Assembly: GCF_963678635.1 (NCBI RefSeq)
Contig: NC_087069.1
Location: 56,009,175-56,073,174 of the forward strand
Length of the DNA: 64,000 nt
Source: Symsagittifera roscoffensis
Lineage: Eukaryota; Xenacoelomorpha; Acoela; Convolutidae
Reading direction: 5' to 3'
Shown here: positions 9,928 through 19,119 of the stretch, piece after piece
Layout: each line of letters opens with the position of its first letter
How positions within the stretch are numbered: position 1 is the stretch's first letter
Translations under genes and position numbers: made by a program
Notes under the pieces: generated by a model
What the model was told of the DNA's origin: nothing
What the model saw: only the letters and a program-made list of their open reading frames with translations
Databases searched by the model: none

Positions 9928-10824
9928 TTACCCCGGATTTCCTCTATGAATGCGCTTCATAACTGCTTGACGCAGTTGAGCTGGTACTGCTATCCTATTG
10001 TCTACCAGAATGCAGTCATCGACTACTGAGAGTTGATTCCACAGCGGATTTGTGTATGGGCCCATAAGTTCAAATCCTTCCCGATTCTTCCTCTCTATTA
10101 CGCGACGTAATCGGTCCATCCACACATCCTCCGAAATGAGTTCAGCCAACAGCGTTTTATCGAATAGTTGCGATAAACTGAAACTCTCGACATCTCCAAT
10201 GTCTGCCACTGAGCTTTCCAACTGCGTTTGCCGTTTGTTGATCCTTTTTGAAGGTTGAACTTCGCTGACTTCTGGACCTAGATTGTCATCCTCCGCTGTT
10301 AGATACACTTCTATGATTGATTTCGTTGGTGAGCCTCTTGGGCTGCTCGTGACCATCTGAGTGATTGCCTCTAGCTCTTTGATGTTTCCCGGCATCTCCT
10401 GATCTTTGCTGACCAGATCCCAAATGGATAGCAAGTTTTTTGTTTCTTCGGCGTCTTGATCCCATATTACTGGTCGTGCAGCACATCTGTCTTCCTCAAA
10501 GCTGTCTGACGCCGCTCTATCTAGTGTTTCTCTTCTAATCCGACATGTTCGATGGAAGGTAGTCTCGGTTATTTCAGCTTCCGTTAATTGATCGCTCTCC
10601 TCATGTGTCCTACAGTCTTCGATTCTCACTGTCTTTTTCTTCATTTTTCCGTCCTCCATTTTTTCTGAGTTTATTTTTCTGTTTTTGACTAAATTAACCG
10701 ACTGAACTGCTCTATTGAAATTGACAAGAGTGTTCTGATTCAACACGTTATTGATAGGCAAAAAATTTGAATTGCCGGTCGAGCTTTGTTCGGTTTTTGA
10801 CAGTTTTGTTGCTATGGCAACCAC
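9928..10824 (-). pseudogene. Pol fragment: RNase H-integrase linker and integrase zinc finger start
   Basis: A 298-codon frame, mostly a charged linker of unclear role, ending in the start of the integrase HHCC zinc-binding module (IHRGNPG). The second His of the usual H-x3-H is Asn here. It ends in TAA at 9928-9930, after which the same frame goes on with recognisable integrase sequence, so the stop is internal to the domain. The join to the preceding RNase H frame needs a one-base shift near the A4 tract at 10,832-10,835. Confidence 0.7.
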
Positions 10825-11257
10825 GCCTGGATTTTAGCAAATTGTCTTCTCTTTTCTGTTTGTGAGAAAATTCTAGAACTTTTTCACTCTGAATTGTTAC
10901 ATCAGTAACATTCAGTCGACTGTATAAACAGTCGAGTGCTCTATGAAAGCACTCAATCGAAGTGACTACAAATTTTTCATCCAATTTGGTTTCTGGCCTA
11001 GGTTCGCCGGTTGGTTCTCTAGATAGATAATCTACTATCCCCATATCCTTCCCTGGAATATGGACAGTTTTGAATTGATAAGGCAGTAATCTATCCACCC
11101 ACCTCGTTAATCGGGATTGATATGTTTTGTTAGACCTGTTGCCTTCTAAGGCAGATGTTAATGCCTTATGATCAGTGACTATTACAAATTCTTTTCCTAA
11201 TAAGTAATGTTTGAAACGATCAACTGCCCACACTACCGATAACAGTTCAGCGCTCAT
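10748..11257 (-). pseudogene. RNase H, C-terminal part
   Basis: This frame carries the second half of the RNase H domain: ELLSVVWAVDRFKHYLLG and the catalytic-region TDHKAL, followed by the RWVDRLLPY and IPGKDM..VDYLSR segments typical of gypsy RNase H. It overlaps the end of the 973-codon frame by 11 bases in another phase, so the RNase H domain is split by a one-base change at about 11,247-11,257. Confidence 0.82.
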
Positions 11258-14168
11258 TAGTAGAATACTTTTTTTCTTGATTATTCAGGTAGCGCGACGC
11301 GAATGAAATTAGAATCCATTCGTTCTTTTCCGTTTGTTGCTCTAAGGATGCCCCTAGTCCACTATGGCTTGCATCACATTTGACCCGAGTATCCCTATTT
11401 GGGTCATAATAATTCAGTTTAGCAATGTTTGCTACCGCTTGTTTGATTTCCTCGAACACCTCAGTATGTTCGGGTCCCCATTCAAATTTTTTTACTGGGA
11501 TTTTAATGTTTTTCAATTTTTTCTTTTCATTTTCCTCACGCAATAATGGTCTAAGCTTGTCTGTCAAATTGGCTGCATTCGGTATAAACTTCGCGAGGTG
11601 ATTAATACTACCTAGAAAGGATCTAAGTTGTTTGAGCGACTTTGGATGCTCTAACTTAAGGATAGACTCCGTTTTCGTAATTTTCGGGGTAACTCCACTT
11701 TCTGAAAGTTTATATCCAAGCCAATTTACTTCTGTTTTGAAGAAATCACCTTTTGACAGCTTCAGAGATAAGTTTTCCTTATCTAGCTTCATTAAAACGT
11801 CCATAATTAGTTTTTCATGTTCTAGCTCCGATCCCTTTGAGACGATCAGTATGTCGTCCAAGAAACAAAACGTATTCTTGGAATGATTTAACGTCCGATC
11901 CATTGCTTTTTGAAATTCGGCTGGCATATCTGCCAACCCATAGAATCCCGTCAGAAATCTATATGTGCCCGTAGCTTTCCCCCCTACGATGTTGAAATTA
12001 CACTGTCTTGCAGTTTGTGGAGTCAACTTTAACTGACTATATGCATATTTCAAATCTAACACAGTGAAAAACAAGGTACCTGCTGTTTGTGCAGTTACTA
12101 TCTGACTAACACCGTCTAATAGCTCCTCCACATTCGGCATCTGATACTTGTTTTTATATAATTGTCTGTTGATGGGCTTTGCATCCAGAGCCAATTTAAT
12201 TGAATCGTCTTTCTTCACTGTGATGAAAACAGGGGCTATGAAACAATCACTGGTACACTTATCTAACTTCTGAATATGGCCTTCTAATAGTAATTTTTCA
12301 ATTTCCTTCTCAACTTTTTCTTGCACATGGATGGGTATCCTCCTCCCCTTTTCCTGAATCGGGCAAAGAGGGTATTTGAACGTTGTATTTACGACATGAT
12401 GTACTGATCGTCCTTTTCTTTCAAACAGTGGTTTAAAATTCTCATAGAATTTTTCTTTCCACGGTCCCAACTGTTCGCACAGCATTATATCAAATCGGGA
12501 TTTCATCTTCGGGGAGGGTCTTTGCGTAGTGGTTATACCCACTTTACTTTGTAAGTCTAACCCTAAAATACACCGTGTCCTTCGTTCAGTTATCAGAAAA
12601 GTGGCCTCCGGAACTTCCCAGCCAGCGGACCGTATATTTGCCTTCACAGCACCCAATTTTGCTATTGGTTTTTTATTATAATCCACGAATTGTGCTGGTA
12701 AGTACAATTTTTCAACCGGAGTAAACTGTATTTTTCCTGATGAATCTAGAATCTGTTTTGCCACTGTCCAATTTATAAATGAAATTGGGCTTTCGGTGTC
12801 CACGGTCATGTTTATTATTTGATTATCATTTCGGATTAGAGCTTTCAGTGATTTCATCCTTCCCGATGATGAATCTTTCCGTATTTCAATCTTTTTCGTT
12901 TCGAGTTTGTTTACTCCATTGCTGCCACTGTTTTCTTGTACTTTCTCATCGATGTATCGATTGATCATCTCGATCTGACTGTCTTTATGTTCAATTGCCA
13001 TAACCTCGAATTCTTCGCACGAATCAAATGTTTGAATCAAGTTACATTCTTCCTCAGAACTCTCTGTATTCTCAGTTATTTCACTTACTTGTTGTGAACG
13101 ACACATTCGAGCAAAGTGGTTTGGTTTATTGCAGTTCTTACATTGTTTTCCCATTGCCGCACAGTTTTTCAAATGACCGTCTACAAATGGTCTGCCACAC
13201 CTGTTGCATTGTTTCCTATCATCTGCGTTATGATTGCTCGATATCGCCCTTCCTTCCGGCTGTTTCCGTCTATTTCTTTCGCGATAGGGCTTTCTAGTAT
13301 TATGATTCCTGTTTCCTACCACCAGAATCGGTTCCTGCTGGATTTTAATTTTGGACCCTGATTGAGTTGTTGCTTGAGCATTACCCAGAGTGGATTTCTG
13401 AAACGCCTGTCTCGATTGTTTACTCTGCTCAAATTTTATCGCACGTTTTAATACTTCTTCGGGAGGTAACGTTTCGAACGTGAGCGTGTCCTGCAATGCT
13501 GGACTTCGCATTTTAGAAATAAAAAGATCTCTGACTAACTCATCTTCTAAAGTGTCCAATGCCGATTTCGCTGCTTGAGCAGTTAGTGCGGCATGAAATG
13601 ACTCTAATGATTCTCCCATTTCCTGCGATCTATTAAATAATTTGTACCGCTCATAAGTGATGCTCTGGCTTTTTTCAAAAGTCACCTTTGCTAATCTAGC
13701 CATCTCTTTGAATTGCAGCTTAGAAATCTCCACATGTGGATTTTTTTGAACAAAACGTTTCTTTCCTTCCGTCCCAAATGCAAGAAATAGTCTGGATACT
13801 AATCGCTTTTGAACTTCGTTGTAGTAAATATTGTGACCCACTTTAGATCCTCTTTCTCTCCCCTCTTCATTCTCGACTGCTATTCGATCTTTTAATAGTC
13901 TGTCACGTGCTTCTCTAGCTGCTGTTGCAGCAGCAGATTCGCCCTCTCTGGGTGTTTCTGGACGGGGTTCCGGCTCCTCTAACACTGGTTTAGGATCTTC
14001 CAGCATAACTTCTGGGTTGACATTTTCTTTTACAGTTACCGCCATCAGGAACTGATCGAACCATACTTTAAAATTCCAAGGTGGATCAGAGTTCGCTGTG
14101 GTCCAGTAAACAGGAATTCCCATGTCAGTTCTATTGTCCTGAGCAAAAAATCCTGCTGGCTGCGCCAT
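11247..14168 (-). CDS. Gag-Pro-RT polyprotein of the Ty3/gypsy element (973 codons)
   Basis: Gag occupies about the first 400 residues. It has a helical capsid-like region and two zinc knuckles, CNRCGRPFVDGHLKNC (from residue 321) and CKNCNKPNHFARMC (from 343). The second matches the CX2CX4HX4C form; the first is non-canonical. The aspartic protease follows: its active-site triplet at residues 457-459 reads Asp-Thr-Glu where Asp-Thr/Ser-Gly is normal, and the later ILGLD motif is present. Reverse transcriptase holds the first catalytic Asp at 705 (VLDLKYAYSQL) and the Asp pair at 771-772 (FLDDI). RNase H starts with KCDASHSGLGASL and is cut off by the frame change at 11,247. Gag and pol are one continuous frame with no gag/pol frameshift. 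The ATG is made by the last base of the LTR and the first bases of the primer-binding site, leaving no leader between LTR and gene. Confidence 0.9.
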   Translation of the reverse strand: MAQPAGFFAQDNRTDMGIPVYWTTANSDPPWNFKVWFDQFLMAVTVKENVNPEVMLEDPKPVLEEPEPRPETPREGESAAATAAREARDRLLKDRIAVENEEGRERGSKVGHNIYYNEVQKRLVSRLFLAFGTEGKKRFVQKNPHVEISKLQFKEMARLAKVTFEKSQSITYERYKLFNRSQEMGESLESFHAALTAQAAKSALDTLEDELVRDLFISKMRSPALQDTLTFETLPPEEVLKRAIKFEQSKQSRQAFQKSTLGNAQATTQSGSKIKIQQEPILVVGNRNHNTRKPYRERNRRKQPEGRAISSNHNADDRKQCNRCGRPFVDGHLKNCAAMGKQCKNCNKPNHFARMCRSQQVSEITENTESSEEECNLIQTFDSCEEFEVMAIEHKDSQIEMINRYIDEKVQENSGSNGVNKLETKKIEIRKDSSSGRMKSLKALIRNDNQIINMTVDTESPISFINWTVAKQILDSSGKIQFTPVEKLYLPAQFVDYNKKPIAKLGAVKANIRSAGWEVPEATFLITERRTRCILGLDLQSKVGITTTQRPSPKMKSRFDIMLCEQLGPWKEKFYENFKPLFERKGRSVHHVVNTTFKYPLCPIQEKGRRIPIHVQEKVEKEIEKLLLEGHIQKLDKCTSDCFIAPVFITVKKDDSIKLALDAKPINRQLYKNKYQMPNVEELLDGVSQIVTAQTAGTLFFTVLDLKYAYSQLKLTPQTARQCNFNIVGGKATGTYRFLTGFYGLADMPAEFQKAMDRTLNHSKNTFCFLDDILIVSKGSELEHEKLIMDVLMKLDKENLSLKLSKGDFFKTEVNWLGYKLSESGVTPKITKTESILKLEHPKSLKQLRSFLGSINHLAKFIPNAANLTDKLRPLLREENEKKKLKNIKIPVKKFEWGPEHTEVFEEIKQAVANIAKLNYYDPNRDTRVKCDASHSGLGASLEQQTEKNEWILISFASRYLNNQEKKYSTNER
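14149..14167 (-). promoter_or_regulatory. Primer-binding site
   Basis: Immediately inside the 5' LTR the minus strand reads TGGCGCAGCCAGC. TGG complements the CCA end of a tRNA, as expected for minus-strand priming. The primer tRNA was not identified. The site is also the start of the gag-pol coding sequence. Confidence 0.75.
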
Positions 14169-14466
14169 GTGATATCCCTAAACTGCGTAGCGTGTTGAGG
14201 AATAAAAGTAAGAAAAGATACTGTTAAATTACTGTTCTTGATCTTGTCTTTTAATGAAGTTAGTAGCTGAGATTGGTTACTGTTTTTTAGCATAAGATAT
14301 AAAACACTGACCAATTCAACCTTAACGTTTTAACAACATCAAGTGGCCTTGACCACTCTTATATAATAATAGCATAATGGATATAGTTAGCACATATGGT
14401 TACTGCAGATGCAGTAGCTAGCAAACTGTCCTCAAGGTTATGTACTGCGGATGCTGCAATACCACA
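14168..14466 (-). repeat. 5' LTR
   Basis: 299 bp. On the minus strand it contains TATATAA (plus 14360-14366) in a U3-like position, a plausible TATA box for the element transcript. It ends ...GATATCACA directly before the primer-binding site. Four substitutions separate it from the 3' LTR. Confidence 0.93.
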
Positions 14467-14471
14467 TTATT

Positions 14472-14932
14472 ATATGCAAAAGTCGAATATTTTGTGCATT
14501 TTAAAGCTCCTGTATGTTTGTTGTTTTGTCGCTCGTGTTTGCGAAGCTGCAGCTTCGCCTCTTTGTTATAATAATTATAATGTTCTTCTTCAGAGGAAAT
14601 GCATTTATGGATGTCAGAACTAGTGTATTCACGATGTGATTACCAAACTGCAGGAGGTTTGCCGGAGGTAGTTCACGCAGATATAAAGTTTTTTTTTTAA
14701 TAAAAGGTTTTTTTTTCTTAAATTTTTTACTTAACCCCTCTCCAGTATTGCCCCCTTAGAATTAGATTAGGACCCTGCTGCTATCTAAAGAGTTGAGAAA
14801 ATTTCCTGCAGAAAATTAAGAAACTGAGGTTGCAACAACAAAAATTTTTTTTTTTTGTTCTCAGGTTTTCTTTTGTTCAGAGATTGCACGGCTTATTAGA
14901 TGCGCTTTAATGTAATTTGTGCCTCACATTAC
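14472..14932. other. Non-coding DNA between retrotransposon and MITE
   Basis: No gene or repeat recognised; several T-runs. Confidence 0.4.
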
Positions 14933-15122
14933 GAGGCCAAACTGTGCATTTTGTGCATCGTAAGCGGATTCCGCAACAAGGACGCTATATTTGTTCTTTT
15001 TTTTTTCTTCACTTTCCTTTGATCGTTCCGACAAAGTTTTAACATGTTTGAAGACTTGTCTCTTGAATCCAGGAACATACAGACACAAAATTGTGCGCCT
15101 ATCCAGTGCACATGTTGGCCTC
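14933..15122 (+). mobile_element. 190-bp MITE, copy A
   Basis: Bounded by inverted termini: GAGGCCAAACTGTGCA at the left, and its counterpart TGCACATGTTGGCCTC at the right. The whole element aligns end to end, inverted, with the 190-bp element at 29,653-29,842. Shared internal blocks are CCGCAACAA.GACGCT, TTTGATCGTTCCGAC and AATCCAGGAA. Equal length, shared ends and opposite orientation support a non-autonomous DNA transposon family. No clear target duplication is seen, so the superfamily is open. Confidence 0.75.
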
Positions 15123-15156
15123 CTACTGCATTTGAAAAAAAATACGAAAACTGTTT

Positions 15157-15250
15157 GTCATACAGTTTTTATAATTGACAAAACTTTAGTCATACATTTT
15201 CCAATTATGGCAAAATGTTAGTCATACATTTTCTATTTATGGGAAAATGT
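15157..15250 (+). repeat. Three-copy 31-32-bp tandem repeat
   Basis: Three adjacent units share the pattern GTCATACATTTTC..TTATGG.AAAATGT, starting near 15157, 15188 and 15219. The second and third are nearly identical and the first is more diverged. Confidence 0.7.
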
Positions 15251-16260
15251 TCATTACAGAGATTTGATACAATTTTCTGTACGTATGAACTTGTATGAAA
15301 AGAAATTTCCCATTTATGAGAATTGTATGATAAGCATTTTTGGTCAACCCGGGACTCTTGTTGGGATTTTTAATTGTTTAGAAATTTTTTTGATTAGTTT
15401 CTAACAAACATGTGTTAGACCTGAAAAGTTATATTGTGAAAACAGTTTTAGGTTTAGTTCAATTTTGTTTCTTTTGGTTATTAAGTTCTCTGAGCAGTCA
15501 AAGCGATCAGCTATGAAACCCATTTTGATGTTTGTTGTTGATTACGATTGGTTAGTTTTGAACACTTTAAGTCTGTTTAAATCTGCTCAAGTAAAATGAT
15601 TTTATAAAAGAAGCTTAAGAAAAGATATTCTAAATGGTTACACCAATCCTGGCTTTTCGAAGTTTTCAATTGTTTTAATTGGTTGAGCAGGTGGATTTTG
15701 TATGAGCATTAGTTTGCCTGTTCTTCTGATATACTGTGGGCCAGTTTGTAGATGAAAATGTATCAGAATCTTATGTCGCCGAATGGGGGATTGTTAAAGT
15801 TATACTGAGCTAGAGGACGTATTTGTTAGACATCACTGAACAGTGGAGAGTTGCTTTGAAAAAAAGTTAAACCTAAAGGGAACTTTTAATGAGATCATGG
15901 GAGAGTTATCTAATTGTACTGGGCTCCAAAGAGTCTCTTGCCAAAATTGATTCGTCGCAAGGTTCTTTGATGATATTCTCACATGTTGAATTTTAAATGT
16001 TTGCTAGTTTGTGTTGCCACTGAAACCTTCGTGTCTGTGATTACTAGAGATATATTGTAATTCTCAAGATTGCAAGCTGCGTGTGGCTACCAACAGGAAT
16101 TTTTCCTAACTAACGAAACAGTAAAACAAAGATTTTTTGCGACATTAAGCTTGAATTGTTCATTTTGGAAAAACTGCTAGTGATGAAGCCATTATTAGCA
16201 ATAAAAATGCATAAGTGGCTTTGGGTCATTTTAACTAGATGCGGTATGTGCGGCAGACTA
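15251..16260. other. Non-coding DNA before the satellite
   Basis: About 1 kb with no gene, RNA or repeat I can support. Confidence 0.4.
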
Positions 16261-17684
16261 CCATAAATTTACTAGAAGAAAAGAAAGTTGCTGTGAGCGC
16301 TTACACAGGAGCTTCGCTCAGGCATTCTTTTGTTTGAACCCAAAATCGCAGATTTGGGAGGATAGTTTCCCCGAAAATCATTAAGCTTTAAAAAACGGTC
16401 GAAAAACGAAAACTTGGCTGTTCCTAGAATCATTACTTTTTGAGCAAAAAAAATGAGTGTAACCGCTTATGCAGGAGAGCTTCGCTCAATACTTTCTTTT
16501 TATTCAACCCAAGGCTCCTATTTGGTAGGGTAGTTTTCGAGAAAATCAAAATGCTTTAAAAAACGGTCGAAAATTCGAAAATTTGACCGTTCAGAGGATC
16601 ACGACTTTTTGTGGAAAAAAAGTTGTTCGTCATACCTCATGCACGGTCAAAAAATCGAAAATCTAATTTTTCCGAGAATTTTTGGATTGTTGTGTAAGAA
16701 AATTGGTCGTCTGCGCTTATGGAGGGGAACCCCACTTAGCCCTTTCTTTTGATTGAGCCCAAAGTACCTATTTGAAAGGGTTGTTTCCGAGAAAATTCAA
16801 AAAACTTTAAAAAAAGGGTCAAAATTCGAAAATTTTACTGTTCCAAGTGTCATAAATTTTCTACAAGGAAAACGGTCGTCACCGCTTATGCAGGTGAACT
16901 TCGCTCAACCTTTCCTTTTGATTATTCTCAAAACCTCGGATTTGGGAGGGCATTTCACAAGGAAAGTCCAAAATCTTTTTAAAAAAATGAAAAATAGCTG
17001 CTACGAGGGTCATTTCTTTCTGGGCAAAAAAAAACTTGAGTTAACCGCTTATGCAGGAGAGCTTCGCACAACCCTTTGTTTTGATTGAACTCAAAGCTCA
17101 CATTGGTAGGATAGACTGAACCCAAATCCTCAGATTTGGGATGGTAGTTTCCAAGAAAAGTCAGTAACTTTAAAAAAATGTCAAATTATCAAAAAGTTGA
17201 TTGTTCTGATGGTCATAATTCTGTATGCACAGAAAATTTGTTCCCACCAATTTTGCAGGAAAGCTTTGCTCAACCCTTTGTTTTTATTAAACCCAAAGCT
17301 CATTTTTGGGAGGATATATTCCGATGGAGTTCAAAAAGCGTTAAAAAATTACCAAAAAATCGAAAAGTTGACTTTTCCGAGGGTCCTCTAGACTTTTCTT
17401 TTGCGCAAACAATTGTAGGTCTTTAAGTAAGCAGGGGAGCTCCGCTCAACCCTTTTTTTTGATGGTACCCAAAGGTCAAATTTGGAAGGGTATTTTCCGA
17501 CAAAAGTCAAAGGGATTTAAAAAACTATCAAATAATTAAAAAATTGACTTTTCTAAGTGTCATAACTTTTTGTGTAAAAACGGTTATCATCGCTTATGCA
17601 GGTGATCTTTGCTCAAGCCTTCCTTTTTATTGAGCCCAAATCCTCAGATTTTGGATGGTAGTTTCCAAGAAAAGTCAAAAAACT

Positions 17685-19119
17685 TCAAAAAGCAGTTAAA
17701 AAAATTGGCTGTTACGAGTGTCAAAATTTTTGTGGGCAAAAAAGTGGGTTAATCGCTTACACAGGGGAGCTTTGCTCAACCCTTTGTTTTGATTGATCAC
17801 AAAGCTCAGATTTGGGAGGATAGGTTGCAACAAAAATCAAATTGAATTTTCCGGAGGTCATAATTTTTGTGTAACAAAATTGGTGGTCGTCGTTTATGCA
17901 GGGTAGTTTCACTCGACCCTTACTTTTGTTTGAACCCAAAACCTCAGGTTTGGTAGTTTCCAAGAAAAGATTAAAGAAAGGTCAGATTATCAAAAGTTTA
18001 ATTGTTCTGATGGTCAAAACTTTCTATGTCTAGAAAATTTGCTCTCAACGTTTGTGAAGGGAAGTTTCGCTCAGCACTTTGTTTTGATTGATTCCAAAGC
18101 TCACTTTACGGAGGATAGATTCTGATAAATTCATAAGGCGTAAAGAAATTGTCGAAAAATCGAAAAATTGACTTTTCCGAGGATAAAAACTATTTCTGTA
18201 AAAAAATTGATTGTCTAAAATCATGCAGGGGAACTTCGCTCAACGCTCAATTTGGGAGGGTATTTTCCAAGAAAAACAAAAGGATTTTAAAAACTATCAA
18301 AAATCCAAAAGATTGACTTTTCTGAGGGTCATAATTTTTTGTGTACAAAAATAGTCATCATGCAATGGAGCTTCGCTTCAACCCTTCCTTTTGATTGAAC
18401 CCAAATCCTCGGTTTTGGGAGGTTTTTTTTCCAAGAAAAGCCAAAGATTTATAGTGCGGTAAAAAAATAAAGTTTGACTACTACGAAGGTCAAAAATTTT
18501 TTGGGCAAAAAAAGTTTGGATTAACCGCTTTTGCAGGAAAGTTTTGCTCAAACCTTTATTTTGATTGAACACAAAGCTCATATTTGGGAGGATAGATTCC
18601 GATTAAAGTCAAAAAGCTTTCAAAAAATGACAAAAAATTGGATTTTTAAATTTTCGGGAAGTCATAAACTTTTGTGTAAAAAAACTGGCGGTCACCTCTT
18701 TTTTCGCTTAACCCTGTTTTCTGTTTTAACCCACAACCTCAGATTTGGGATGGTATTTTTCAAAAAAAGTCAGTAGGTTTTAGAAAGAAAAACAGTCAAA
18801 ATATCAAAAATTTAATTGTTCTGATGATCATAACTTTTTATGTCCAGAAAAATTGTTCTCACTGTTTATGCAGGGGAGTTTCGCTCAATCCTTTCCTTTG
18901 AATGAACACAAAGCTCAGATTTGGGAGGGTATTTTCCAAGAAAAACAAAAGGATTTAAAAAACTATCAAAAATCCAAAAGATCGACTTTTCTGAGGGTCA
19001 TAACTTTTTGTGTACAAAAATAGTCATCATGCAATGGAGCTTCGCTTCAACCCTTTCTTTTTATTGAGCCCAAATCCTTAGATTTTGGATGGTAGTTTCC
19101 AAGAAAAGTCAAAAAACTT
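17685..19119 (+). repeat. Short (1.43-kb) higher-order unit of the satellite
   Basis: This block starts at the same AAAAAGCAGTTAAAAAA join as the 2.0-kb units and resembles their first two thirds. It is 1,434 bp because it lacks the ~560-bp segment carried by the 2.0-kb units after the TTTAGAAGTGTAG point. It looks like the precursor, or a deletion derivative, of the longer unit. Confidence 0.7.

Larger units (their letters stand above)
7276..14466 (-). mobile_element. Full-length Ty3/gypsy LTR retrotransposon (defective)
   Basis: A 7,191-bp element read on the minus strand. Identical-length LTRs (299 bp, 4 mismatches) begin TG and end CA, and are flanked by a 5-bp target duplication TTATT (7271-7275 and 14467-14471). 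Domain order is gag with two zinc knuckles, protease, reverse transcriptase, RNase H, integrase and a long basic/acidic C-terminal extension. Protease-RT-RNaseH-integrase order and the RT sequence place it in Ty3/gypsy. The first 973 codons are open. Downstream, the frame is lost at the RNase H boundary and repeatedly through integrase and the tail, with two nonsense codons and several altered catalytic residues. It sits in the presumed intron of the minus-strand membrane gene, in the same orientation. The near-identical LTRs mean a recent insertion, which contrasts with the number of coding lesions. Confidence 0.95.

Noticed and set aside
9751-9930. TAA and TAG where Gln might be expected in integrase, suggesting a variant genetic code
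   Set aside because: The same element uses ordinary CAA/CAG for Gln throughout its 973-codon frame, and true frame changes are present too. Nonsense mutation is simpler.
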